Positions 1 to 6,734 are shown, counted from the stretch's first letter. The stretch: DNA of 8,619 bases from Methanosarcinales archaeon (GCA_030594905.1 JAUVEF010000038.1:1-8619), one strand, 5' to 3'. Translations and numbers: made by a program. The notes: generated from the sequence alone by a model not told the origin.

Positions 1-34
1 GGGCTGGCAGAACGTAGCTCCAGGTATGTATGGT

Positions 35-535
35 TCACCATCCGACCCTGATACTATATGGGACCGCTTCCATCTTTGGCTTCACAATGACCGGATACTC
101 GACGTCACTCATATCTTCTTCCCCGGTTGAATAGACCCAGAAAATGGGAGTCGGGATTCCATGTTTCTGCATGATTATCTTGGTAATCACCTTGTCAAGT
201 GCAAGCGAGTGTCCGTCGGGTCCTGAGCCCACATAAGGGATTCCGAGCATCTCAAGCATCGCCGGAAGATGTGTATAGCGGCTCTCTCCCTGGATGCCAT
301 ACGCCATGTTAAACACCAGACCCATCCGCTCGCCTTCGATCACGCTTGGCATGAACTCCTTCAGCCGCTCGACAACATACATATCCCCCTCAGCGATCCG
401 AACATTATGCCCGCCCTTTTCGAGGGCATCTGCCACCTTTTTGACCGTTTCAGGGTTGTATTTCTCCTTGTTCTGCATTCCAAACCGATTAATCACACCA
501 GTCAAGTCTTTATTATAGACTATCGCTATTTTCAT
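35..535 (-). pseudogene. Truncated D-alanine-D-alanine ligase-like ATP-grasp protein (N-terminal half)
   Basis: The 166-residue product matches the N-terminal and central start of the D-Ala-D-Ala ligase / ATP-grasp superfamily. It opens with the Rossmann-like strand MKIAIVYNKD. Residues 98-119 (GIPYVGSGPDGHSLALDKVI) carry the family signature of a GIPYxGS turn followed by an ALDK helix, then GIPTP at 126-130 and YPVIVKPK at 147-154 with the ATP-contacting lysine near 152. Family members are about 300 residues or more, with Mg-ATP catalytic residues in the C-terminal half, which is missing here. After KMEAV the reading departs from what I would expect (a Ser-Phe/Tyr-Gly-Ile-Arg-Val-type stretch) and ends at TGA (35-37). 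A different frame stays open to the window edge. This is either a true truncation/pseudogene or a sequence error near a contig end. Family assignment is good. Substrate is uncertain, since archaea generally lack murein and such proteins may act on other amino or hydroxy acids. Confidence 0.7.
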
Positions 536-545
536 GAGTTTCTCT

Positions 546-581
546 CTCCTTTGAATAATCTTATCCCAACTTATTATAAAT
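546..581 (-). promoter_or_regulatory. TATA box and Shine-Dalgarno of the ATP-grasp gene
   Basis: On the minus strand AAGGAG (546-551) lies 10 bases before the ATG at 535 and is a strong Shine-Dalgarno match, which supports that start. A TATA-like ATTTATAATAA lies at 571-581, about 40 bases upstream of the start. Transcription starting about 26 bases below it would give a short leader that still contains the Shine-Dalgarno. Confidence 0.5.
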
Positions 582-640
582 GGAGTACTTGTTCATGAGT
601 TTATGTAAAATTATACAACCTTAGGTAGATTATTCATGGC

Positions 641-695
641 TAATTAACTTTATACCAACAACAACACCATATATAGGATATGTGCCAGTTAATTA
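641..695. repeat. Inverted repeat flanking a TATA-like core
   Basis: TAATTAACT (641-649) and its exact complement AGTTAATTA (687-695) are 9-base arms separated by 37 bases. Close to the centre of symmetry lies CCATATATAGG (667-677), itself nearly palindromic and TATA-like. The remaining intergenic bases from 536 to 833 hold no convincing gene. A 10-mer AACCGATGTG occurs twice, 40 bases apart, at 713-722 and 753-762. The arrangement could be an operator pair around a promoter, but the nearest start codon it could serve (535, minus) is about 110 bases away. Confidence 0.35.
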
Positions 696-833
696 CCTAA
701 ACTCTTCTTTTTAACCGATGTGCGCCATATTCCACAACGAAGTTACTGTGTAAACCGATGTGAAGCGACCCGCAACCCCCGAATCGCGCCAGATCTAATG
801 TGCCCAAAGCCCCATACTTAATGAAACACTCTT

Positions 834-1367
834 TCAACCGGGAAATCCGTCAAAATCTCCCAGTTCGGACTCTTCACCCATCCCGAAATCTCCCGGAAAC
901 CCACCATCACCACCAATCAGCGGCTCGTCAGGAAATCCGGATGCATCATCCAGTCCCAGCCCCATATCTCCGATCCCGGGTGCATCAGCCGGTTCATCGC
1001 TGCCAGCCAGATCATCTGCTGCAGGCTCACCAGCCCAGGGAGCGCCCGCTCCTGCACTCTCTGCGCCTGCGCCCCCTCCTTCCCCGCGCCCGAGATACCA
1101 TGTGATGAATTCGGTGTACAGAATGACTGCGATTAGCGCTGACCAGATGAATAGCAGTATGTGGAGGTTGTTGATTGGTATCAGACCATCTCCGAACACT
1201 GCCTGTTGATGTGACAGGAAAGCGACCGACTGGTCAGGGAGTGCCAGAACAAGAACCAGAGGGATGCCAAGCAGCAGGATTGCTGCAATGAATGTCGAGA
1301 TTCGGATAAGGAGTATAAGCACGAGCGTAGTGTACAGCAAATATAATATTATGGATATTAGCAGCAT
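834..1367 (-). CDS. Three-helix membrane protein with acidic Gly/Ala-rich tail
   Basis: I do not recognise the family. The 177-residue product has three hydrophobic segments, at about 2-21, 24-44 and 66-88, followed by a tail of about 85 residues that is very rich in Gly, Ala, Asp, Glu and Pro. The tail contains recurring Gly-Phe-Pro / Asp-Phe-Gly motifs and ends in FDGFPG. The tail is low-complexity and strongly acidic, so it is probably disordered. The ATG at 1367 follows GGGGA (about 8 bases upstream), which sits right after the stop codon of the upstream envelope gene. Only 12 bases separate the two genes, so they are probably co-transcribed and translationally coupled. That points to a joint role at the membrane or cell surface. 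Function is unknown. Confidence 0.7.
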   Translation of the reverse strand: MLLISIILYLLYTTLVLILLIRISTFIAAILLLGIPLVLVLALPDQSVAFLSHQQAVFGDGLIPINNLHILLFIWSALIAVILYTEFITWYLGRGEGGGAGAESAGAGAPWAGEPAADDLAGSDEPADAPGIGDMGLGLDDASGFPDEPLIGGDGGFPGDFGMGEESELGDFDGFPG

Positions 1368-1379
1368 GTTCTCGTCCCC

Positions 1380-3179
1380 TTACCCTGTATTTCGCAGCAT
1401 CAGATATCCCACCACGATCGGTACTAAAAATATGCAGACAAACAATATAAAGATGTGTATTAGCAACATGGCAAGCTCGCCGCGGCTGATTGTCGCTGTT
1501 TGGGTATCTGCCGGCACAGATGTCTGGTCCGCACCTCCACATTCCCCGCCCTCAATGCCTCCACCCCCTACCGCATCATCCACTCCCACTGCATCCGCCA
1601 TGCCGCCGACCGAATTTGATCGCACAGTTCCATTGGTGCCGTAATCATCCGTGAACCCGACGACCGCCGGCGGCAGCGAGTCCAGATCATCAAACTGGAT
1701 GATATACGAATGATTGTACGACTCATCCGGCAGAACCCGTGCTTTTCCAGCCGTATCGCCGTCGATCACTGCGATGCCGGGGGGAACCTCGTCAACAACT
1801 TCGATGTCCGCTGCACGGTCGCCCCCGTTCTCGATGCGGATTACTACTTGTCCGACATGCTCATCAAGCGTCGCAAGCAAGACCTTCTCTGCCGTGATCA
1901 CAGGTCCATGCACCGTGATGGTGTTGCCATGATGCGATGATACGGCGTACCCCGCGTACGCTGCCACGCATGCAGGAACCTCGAATGTCCCGACTTTCCT
2001 TGCAGCCACCTGATAGGTAACGTTCGTGAAACTGTGCGGCTCCAGCCGAAAAACCCACCCGACTGTAGGATCAATTCTAACATCGCTTTTATTACCGTTT
2101 TCATTTTCGATCACAAACCCGTCAGGGACTGTATCGGTGAGTTCGATATCTGTGCCATTGCCCCCAAGATTCCTGACCATGATGGTGACCTTTGCAGATT
2201 CAGATACGGTCAGCTCATCTGGCGTGATCGATTTCCAGGCGAAAATATATGGGGTTATCCGGGTTTCCCGGGTATAATTGGTCGAATAACTATCACTATT
2301 CCAGATATATCCGCTTACACTTGCAACAATCGAGATGTTGGATGAGTACGGCAGTATCGGTGGATAAATCGTCAGATTGCAGATATCACTTGAGTGGATC
2401 GCTTGATACCATATCGAGAAACTTTCCCGAACCGTCTCGTTAAAAACCACATCACTGTCTGTATCAGGCTTAATGCTAACCTGCACGTTGAGAAGAACGT
2501 CCCTGACCGGAACACCGCCATTCCGGATAGTTATACCACACTCAATCATCTGATCCGGATGATACAGGTCGTTTACGTCGATATCTATGTCCAGAGATGG
2601 TATTAGTGGATGATATGTCTCAAGTATGCAGTAATCGTCCTGTATATGCCTGACAAACACCTTCAGCGCCCCATCATATATATACGAGTCCCCGACATCA
2701 AATATATCCGAAGCGAGAGGGATATTTCCCTTATCAATACTCAGATTTGCGGATTTGTTGGTAAAACTGGTGACATGGATCTGATAATCGCCAGTGGTGT
2801 AATTCTCGCCGACCAACAGGTTGACTGTATCCGCCTTTGCCCACAGACTCTCCTTACCGTACATGTAGGGCGTAACCGTCGCCGACTCGTTCTCAAGCTG
2901 GCTGAGCGTTATCCGGAATCGATCGAAATACGTTTCGGTGTCACCTTCTGACATGTAATACTGGTCGATGAACTGCTTGTTCTTGTATATCACCAGCATC
3001 GCGCTGTTATTGCTGATATCTCGCAGTTTTATGGTGTAATCGTCGATAATAACGCGCTCGCTCAGATCGATCTCATATACGCCCTGGCATATCCACACAT
3101 CCTCTTCGCACCGATCGCCTGCTGCCGGTGCGCAGGTCATGACCAGCATGATTGCTATGAGGATAATCCTCACCCACAT
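1380..3179 (-). CDS. Secreted, membrane-anchored S-layer-like protein with DUF11-type repeats
   Basis: The 599-residue product starts with a clear signal peptide (1-21, hydrophobic IILIAIMLVM then a CAPAAG cleavage region) and ends with a transmembrane anchor at about 571-594 followed by LRNTG. The N-terminal region holds two related beta domains, at about 43-105 and 127-189, that align with each other (DDYTIKL against GDYQIHV, then SEGD against DVGD). This resembles archaeal S-layer duplication domains. A CARDB-like Ig-type domain at about 200-300 follows. Two DUF11-like modules come next, at about 310-410 (ELTDTVPDGF) and 425-520 (EVVDEVPPGI). A Gly-rich linker (524-550) precedes the anchor. 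I count about 14 N-X-S/T sequons, consistent with a glycosylated extracellular protein. It is the first gene of a two-gene operon with the downstream three-helix protein. It is likely a surface adhesin or cell-envelope component. The domain naming rests on motif reading, not a profile search. Confidence 0.8.
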   Translation of the reverse strand: MWVRIILIAIMLVMTCAPAAGDRCEEDVWICQGVYEIDLSERVIIDDYTIKLRDISNNSAMLVIYKNKQFIDQYYMSEGDTETYFDRFRITLSQLENESATVTPYMYGKESLWAKADTVNLLVGENYTTGDYQIHVTSFTNKSANLSIDKGNIPLASDIFDVGDSYIYDGALKVFVRHIQDDYCILETYHPLIPSLDIDIDVNDLYHPDQMIECGITIRNGGVPVRDVLLNVQVSIKPDTDSDVVFNETVRESFSIWYQAIHSSDICNLTIYPPILPYSSNISIVASVSGYIWNSDSYSTNYTRETRITPYIFAWKSITPDELTVSESAKVTIMVRNLGGNGTDIELTDTVPDGFVIENENGNKSDVRIDPTVGWVFRLEPHSFTNVTYQVAARKVGTFEVPACVAAYAGYAVSSHHGNTITVHGPVITAEKVLLATLDEHVGQVVIRIENGGDRAADIEVVDEVPPGIAVIDGDTAGKARVLPDESYNHSYIIQFDDLDSLPPAVVGFTDDYGTNGTVRSNSVGGMADAVGVDDAVGGGGIEGGECGGADQTSVPADTQTATISRGELAMLLIHIFILFVCIFLVPIVVGYLMLRNTG

Positions 3180-3204
3180 TATATAATAAAATGGTGTGCA
3201 ATGT

Positions 3205-3220
3205 GTTTTTAAGTTTTCGC
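3205..3220 (-). promoter_or_regulatory. BRE/TATA promoter of the envelope operon
   Basis: On the minus strand a purine-rich BRE-like GCGAAAA (3214-3220) abuts a TATA-like CTTAAAAAC (3205-3213). The predicted transcription start about 26 bases downstream falls within a few bases of the ATG at 3179, so the message is probably leaderless. No Shine-Dalgarno is visible before this ATG, which agrees. Confidence 0.5.
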
Positions 3221-3338
3221 AACCGAAAGCACGAAGCTCCGCTGCAGGTTGGAAGTGTGGAGGTGGTGAATGGGTGCGGGAGTGCCCGCGTCCAGAGTAG
3301 ATATGGATATGTACTTAAATCGGGGCGCACCGTTTAAA

Positions 3339-3372
3339 AATCCGGGGGAGCGTTTCGATTCTCACCCGGATT
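3339..3372 (-). terminator. Hairpin followed by a U-run (minus strand)
   Basis: The arms AATCCGGG and CCCGGATT pair over 8 base pairs. A G/A mismatch and three more pairs (GAG/CTC) follow, closing on a 10-base loop. Read on the minus strand the stem is followed directly by a short U-run (3340-3336). It lies about 200 bases beyond the L15e stop and upstream of the envelope promoter, where it could separate the two transcription units. Archaeal termination depends mainly on U-tracts, so the hairpin's role is inferred. Confidence 0.4.
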
Positions 3373-3550
3373 CTTGAGATGATACCTCTTTTTTATAGTA
3401 TATGCACTATGGTGCCCAGTCACTCTGCGCACCATTTTCCATTTATGAAAAAGCATACCACTAACCCCTACCCGGGAGGGCATTTCTCACCCGATTACGA
3501 AGACGTATATCGCCAGACCCCGCCCGGAGGGCAGTTTTTACTCGATTTTT
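3341..3550. repeat. Three imperfect copies of a CCCGGGAGGGCA...CACCCGATT repeat
   Basis: Related copies lie at 3341-3372, 3471-3497 and 3522-3548. The last two are the most alike (about 22 of 26 positions, with single-base gaps) and recur with a 52-base spacing, including the preceding ACCCC. The first has extra bases and forms the hairpin described for 3339-3372. The 389-base gap 3180-3568 otherwise contains a short hairpin GCGGG/CCCGC (3276-3289) and an ATGGTGC/GCACCAT inverted repeat (3409-3435). I see no gene in it. Confidence 0.5.
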
Positions 3551-3563
3551 TGTGAAAAAATCG
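3543..3563 (-). terminator. Perfect AT-rich hairpin after the L15e gene
   Basis: CGATTTTTT and AAAAAATCG form a perfect 9-base-pair stem around a 3-base loop (GTG), five bases beyond the L15e stop codon. On the minus strand the first arm carries six consecutive T residues. Position and U-richness fit an archaeal terminator for the L15e transcript. The symmetry means it could also act from the other strand. Confidence 0.55.
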
Positions 3564-3568
3564 TGTTT

Positions 3569-4156
3569 CTATTTACCTCGCTTACCCAGATGTGACCCGA
3601 TGCTTGGTCGCGTCTTCTCGGTGCCTTTGCCGCGCGTGCGGAGACCACGTCCTTTTCGTCCTGCGCTTGTTAAGCCGCGTTCTGCCCTGCCGCGTACATT
3701 ACATATCCACTTCAGTTGCGGATCTTTTTTAATCACCGGATGGTTCGGATCAACCAGTATAACCTCATACCACTTGTGTTTTCCATCTTCTCCAACCCAA
3801 TATGAGTTTAAAACCTGCATATTTGGATATTTTCGGCTTGCGCGCTCCTCCGCGATCCACTGTATGCTTTTTCGCGGCGTTATCTTGTGCATTCCCATGC
3901 GTTTTGTCCGCCGCCCGCGTATGTATCTTGATTTGCGTCTGCCACCGCGCCGCACTTTCGCGCGAACGATGATGATGCCTTGTTTTGCCTTGTAGCCAAG
4001 CGCACGTGCGCGGTCAAGTCGCGTCGGTCTCCTGATACGAACCACGCTTCGGTCATTGCGCCATTCCTGAAGCCGCTGCCACCTGAGGTCATGCACGTAG
4101 GTCTTGTCAGGATTCTTCCATGCATCTCTGATATATGTGTAAAAGGATCTTGTCAT
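3569..4156 (-). CDS. rpl15e: 50S ribosomal protein L15e
   Basis: The 195-residue, highly basic product matches archaeal/eukaryotic L15e, a large-subunit rRNA-binding protein, in length and sequence. Landmarks are the N-terminal [10 protein letters not shown], the central [20 protein letters not shown], an arginine-rich stretch with [13 protein letters not shown], then [25 protein letters not shown] and a basic C-terminus (SHLGKRGK). The protein appears complete. The ATG at 4156 is preceded by AGGTGA (about 8 bases upstream), a good match to the 16S anti-Shine-Dalgarno. It is divergent from the PAC2 chaperone gene across a 174-base gap. A perfect hairpin just after its stop probably ends the transcript. 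Confidence 0.97.
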   Translation of the reverse strand: MTRSFYTYIRDAWKNPDKTYVHDLRWQRLQEWRNDRSVVRIRRPTRLDRARALGYKAKQGIIIVRAKVRRGGRRKSRYIRGRRTKRMGMHKITPRKSIQWIAEERASRKYPNMQVLNSYWVGEDGKHKWYEVILVDPNHPVIKKDPQLKWICNVRGRAERGLTSAGRKGRGLRTRGKGTEKTRPSIGSHLGKRGK

Positions 4157-4183
4157 TTACAAATTCACCTATTCTATGGTTCA

Positions 4184-4264
4184 ACTGCTTTTTTTCGCAG
4201 TCACATCCCTGCGGGCGCATTCCCGCCGATGAAGTGTGCTTTTTGGATGTGTTTATTATTAAAC
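4184..4264 (-). promoter_or_regulatory. Promoter and structured 5' leader of the L15e gene
   Basis: On the minus strand the AT-rich palindrome GTTTAATAATAAAC (4251-4264) is the best TATA candidate. It would place the transcription start near 4230 and give a leader of about 75 bases. That leader contains two short hairpins, GCGGG/CCCGC (4211-4226) and ACTGC/GCAGT around a run of A residues (4184-4201), then the AGGTGA Shine-Dalgarno. Autoregulation through ribosomal-protein leaders is known in general. Here it is only a possibility. Confidence 0.35.
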
Positions 4265-4298
4265 GTATGTCTGAAAAACTCCCCCGGGCGATCATAAT

Positions 4299-4307
4299 CT
4301 TTATCTA
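4299..4307 (+). promoter_or_regulatory. TATA box of the PAC2-DUF473 operon
   Basis: CTTTATCTA is centred about 27 bases before the ATG at 4331, so transcription would start at or next to the start codon and the message would be leaderless. No Shine-Dalgarno precedes the ATG, which agrees. Confidence 0.5.
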
Positions 4308-4330
4308 CAAGTACCCCAACTATCTCAATT

Positions 4331-5068
4331 ATGGCACCGGACCTGGAAGTGGACGTGATTGCAAGAAAACCCAAGTCGCGCAACCCCGTAGTCATAGAGG
4401 GCTTTCCCGGCGTCGGACTCGTGGGGAGCATTGCAACCCAACAGATTATACATGAACTTGATATGGACTATCTGGGTACGATCCATTCAAAGTACTTCCC
4501 ACCGGTTGCGATGCTGCTTGATGGGCGGGTGAACATGCCGGTGCGAATATATGAAAGCGCCAAGAACGAGCTGATCGTGGTGGTTTCAGATATCCCGATC
4601 CACCCGAGTATTGCGTATGTTGTGAGTAAATCGCTCATCGACTGGGCAGTATCAATCAATGCACGTGAGGTCGTCTCAGTTGCTGGCATCCCCCTGGAGA
4701 ATGAGGGGCATATTGTGTTTGGTGCAGCGACAACGGACGAGGGGATTGAAAACATCAAGAAATTTGTTGAAATATTTCAGATGGGTACGATCTCTGGAAT
4801 TGCGGGTAGCATCGTGACTGAATGTGCTTCACGTAACTTTCCTGCGATAAGCCTGCTTGGAAGTACGCACAGCCAAAATCCGGATCCGCTTGCTGCGGTT
4901 GCCGTTATCAAGGTCATAAACGATCTGTACAACCTCTCGATTGATACCGAAAAACTGGTTAGGGAGGCAGGGCATATTGAAATTGAGATGCAGAAACTCG
5001 CAGAGGATATCAGAAATACGGTAGAACCTGAGGTGGGACCTCCAAATCCACTCTCAATGTATGGGTGA
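4331..5068 (+). CDS. PAC2-family proteasome assembly chaperone
   Basis: The 245-residue product fits the archaeal PAC2 family (COG1938/COG2047, related to PbaA/PbaB), which helps assemble or bind the 20S proteasome in the cytoplasm. The glycine-rich signature at 23-35 (EGFPGVGLVGSIA) is diagnostic. It is followed by YFPPVAML, SDIPIHPSIAY and SVAGIPL, then a glycine-containing GTISGIAGSI and a SLLGSTHSQNPDP segment typical of the family. A helical C-terminal part (about 201-230) leads into a tail ending Met-Tyr-Gly. That fits the hydrophobic-Tyr-X (HbYX) motif that proteasome activators and the PbaA-type chaperones use to dock on the alpha-ring. The gene is first in a two-gene operon, its stop codon overlapping the next gene's Shine-Dalgarno. 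Length is normal for the family. I cannot say which Pba subgroup it belongs to. Confidence 0.88.
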   Translation: MAPDLEVDVIARKPKSRNPVVIEGFPGVGLVGSIATQQIIHELDMDYLGTIHSKYFPPVAMLLDGRVNMPVRIYESAKNELIVVVSDIPIHPSIAYVVSKSLIDWAVSINAREVVSVAGIPLENEGHIVFGAATTDEGIENIKKFVEIFQMGTISGIAGSIVTECASRNFPAISLLGSTHSQNPDPLAAVAVIKVINDLYNLSIDTEKLVREAGHIEIEMQKLAEDIRNTVEPEVGPPNPLSMYG

Positions 5069-5069
5069 T
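5064..5069 (+). promoter_or_regulatory. Shine-Dalgarno overlapping the PAC2 stop codon
   Basis: GGTGAT contains the TGA stop of the PAC2 gene (5066-5068) and lies five bases before the ATG at 5075. This fixes the start of the DUF473 protein and suggests that ribosomes finishing the first gene initiate the second. Confidence 0.6.
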
Positions 5070-5074
5070 TCACA

Positions 5075-5464
5075 ATGAAATGTGTTGTACTGTCTGGACT
5101 GTCAAATAACACGATGCGTGATCTGGAAAACCGTATCCTACGCACCATTGAGATCAGAAGTCCGCATAACTTTGTTTCCGTGATGCACATCAATGTTGGC
5201 GATCCGGTCTTCGTGTCGTCGACCAGCCACAGCGATATCACCACCGGCACAACCGGAGTCATCGCCAGAGTGCAGCAGCTTGATATTATCATGCACAGTG
5301 TGGTTCAGGGAAACAATCTTGTCTATGAAGAGCGGGAAACACAGATAGCGCGCATCCAGTTGATCGCCGGGGGTGCGGGGCGAGTGCGAACTGTGTTGCA
5401 CTCTGAACTTGGTGGCGTGATGGTTGCAGATGTTGAAGAACGCCCCATCTACGCAGCATGGTAA
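5075..5464 (+). CDS. DUF473-family archaeal protein
   Basis: The 129-residue product resembles the uncharacterised DUF473 family, found mainly in methanogens and related archaea and of about this length. Visible features are an N-terminal VVLSGLS, a central NVGDPVFVSS, the turn TTGTTGVIARV, and a C-terminal beta-rich part ending in DVEERPIYAAW. It has no signal peptide, membrane helix or obvious catalytic motif, so it is probably a small cytoplasmic beta protein. Its tight coupling to the PAC2 chaperone gene suggests co-expression. A role in protein quality control would be pure inference. It is convergent with the CBS regulator, 26 bases away. The family call is from memory of the sequence pattern and needs a profile check. 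Confidence 0.72.
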   Translation: MKCVVLSGLSNNTMRDLENRILRTIEIRSPHNFVSVMHINVGDPVFVSSTSHSDITTGTTGVIARVQQLDIIMHSVVQGNNLVYEERETQIARIQLIAGGAGRVRTVLHSELGGVMVADVEERPIYAAW

Positions 5465-5490
5465 TCCAATATCCTGGGTGCATCACGATA

Positions 5491-6399
5491 TCAAGCGCTC
5501 ATCGTGGGTGCGATTATCGATTCGCCGATGGTTGTTGGGTCCCGGGGTATATCGTTTTTTGATACGATACCATACGGTTTTCCATTTACGACCACGACTA
5601 TGTTGTTGACCTGGTGCTGGTCAAAGAGTTTTGCAACACTGGAGATCGATGCATCACCATCAACCGAGATCGCGTCCCCTGACATGATATTCCACACCTT
5701 CTGGTTGATGGATCCAGCGATCAAAGCTCTTACAATATCAGTCAATGTCACAACGCCGACAATATTATTATTATCAGTCACAGGAGCACTGGTGATCTCT
5801 TGTTTTAGAAGAGTGTCCGCAGCCCCCTTAACAGTAGTACATACATCGATCGTAGCGCGGTTGTTGTTGACCCACTCCCTGATATGCCTCTTTGGTAGGG
5901 TGATAACCTCCGAGATTGCATAAACAAGGACGTTTCTTGTATCATCCCGCCCGATGACTTTCCCCCTGATCACGAGTTTGTTGTTTGGCGTTGGTCCGAT
6001 CTTGATAATGTCACCGTCGTGGAACTTACGGATGTTGCCCAGAACCTTGACCCTGCCATTGCACGTTTTTGGATCCTGGACGGTCGTAAACGAAATTTCA
6101 CATGCAGTTACGTCCTTCACAAGCTTACCGTTGCGATATATGTTTGTTTCGGTCCTGCCTGGCAGATCGGTGATGCGAAGGGCATCGTAAGTCTGGCTTG
6201 TCGGGCGGTATCCTCCTTTTGGCCCGGGCACGCTCTCTACCATACCAAGTGCCCTTAACGCCTGCATATGATTCCTCACAGTACCTGAAGTACGGTTAAT
6301 CACAACGGCAAGCTCATCGCCCTTCACTGCACTCCCCTTCTTGCGGAAAAGGCTTATAAGCGTCGTTAAAATCTCAACCTGAATATTCGTAAGTTTCAT
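5491..6399 (-). CDS. HTH transcriptional regulator with paired CBS domains
   Basis: The 302-residue product has three parts. Residues 1-75 form a winged helix-turn-helix (LTNIQVEILTTLISLF, then a recognition-helix region NRTSGTVRNHMQALRALGMV and a GPKGGYRPT wing). Residues 76-170 form a beta-rich middle domain of unclear type. Residues 172-290 carry two CBS domains (SAPVTDNNNIVGVVTLTDIV and VNNIVVVVNGKPYGIVSKNDI). This order fits the COG2524-type archaeal regulators, in which the CBS pair typically binds an adenine nucleotide or S-adenosylmethionine and the HTH contacts DNA. Length is normal. It is divergent from a small ORF across 33 bases, so it might regulate its own promoter there. Ligand and targets cannot be read from the sequence. 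Confidence 0.88.
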   Translation of the reverse strand: MKLTNIQVEILTTLISLFRKKGSAVKGDELAVVINRTSGTVRNHMQALRALGMVESVPGPKGGYRPTSQTYDALRITDLPGRTETNIYRNGKLVKDVTACEISFTTVQDPKTCNGRVKVLGNIRKFHDGDIIKIGPTPNNKLVIRGKVIGRDDTRNVLVYAISEVITLPKRHIREWVNNNRATIDVCTTVKGAADTLLKQEITSAPVTDNNNIVGVVTLTDIVRALIAGSINQKVWNIMSGDAISVDGDASISSVAKLFDQHQVNNIVVVVNGKPYGIVSKNDIPRDPTTIGESIIAPTMSA

Positions 6400-6407
6400 G
6401 ACTTATC

Positions 6408-6435
6408 TTAAAATTAACCTCGTGGACTTATAATG
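6408..6435. promoter_or_regulatory. Compact divergent promoter region
   Basis: Only 33 bases separate the start codons of the CBS regulator (6399, minus) and the small ORF (6433, plus). On the minus strand CATTATAAG (6427-6435) is well placed for a near-leaderless CBS transcript, and it overlaps the plus ATG. On the plus strand CTTAAAAT (6408-6415) is about 21 bases from the ATG, slightly short for a TATA box. The two promoters, if both are real, must interfere with each other. Confidence 0.4.
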
Positions 6436-6687
6436 CATCGGTTGATCTTGGCTTTGGGGCATTATTATCCGGCCAACTTTCCATTCGAAGTGGAAAAATC
6501 GACTGTGATCAATAACAAATCTAAGGAATTCTATTTCACTCACGGCTACCCGCTGGAGGTGTTGTGTGATCCACACTACAAGTCGATGAAGACTTACGAA
6601 ACTTTCAGCGAACAACTGTGTCTGGCAGAAGATGGCAAAGGCAACGTCGCTGATGTGGTGCATAAAGGAATTCAAGCATGCGGATAA
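6433..6687 (+). CDS. Small hypothetical protein (84 residues)
   Basis: I do not recognise this product. It is 84 residues with no signal peptide or membrane helix. It is moderately rich in His, Tyr and Lys and has several cysteines (in VLCDPH, QLCLA and the terminal QACG). Its codon choice looks like real coding sequence (many C/G third positions), and the ending GKGNVADVVHKGIQACG reads as a folded C-terminus. Against it are the missing Shine-Dalgarno, a start codon inside the opposite promoter, and a 103-codon antisense frame that spans the same interval. It may be a genuine small gene under a near-leaderless promoter or the surviving end of a longer gene. Confidence 0.45.
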   Translation: MHRLILALGHYYPANFPFEVEKSTVINNKSKEFYFTHGYPLEVLCDPHYKSMKTYETFSEQLCLAEDGKGNVADVVHKGIQACG

Positions 6688-6734
6688 GTTCCGGATACTC
6701 TGAAACGTCTCCAAAACAATCCTGAAGCTTAGAG

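Noticed and set aside
713..762. Direct repeat AACCGATGTG, two copies 40 bases apart
   Set aside because: It is too short, and occurs only twice, to claim a function. It is recorded only within the intergenic description.
3073..3330. 85-codon minus-strand ORF across the envelope operon's promoter
   Set aside because: It overlaps the signal-peptide region of the 599-residue protein in another frame, has Pro/Thr/Arg-rich shadow-like composition and covers the TATA box.
3341..3550. Repeats considered as a CRISPR array
   Set aside because: The copies differ in length and sequence, the spacing is irregular and there are no cas genes nearby.
4777..5292. 171-codon minus-strand ORF opposite PAC2 and DUF473
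   Set aside because: It is antisense to two well-supported genes, and its Ser/Ile-rich composition is typical of a reverse-complement shadow.
6403..6714. 103-codon minus-strand ORF opposite the small plus-strand ORF
   Set aside because: It runs into the CBS gene's promoter, has no Shine-Dalgarno and reads less like a folded protein than the plus-strand frame. I could not fully exclude it.
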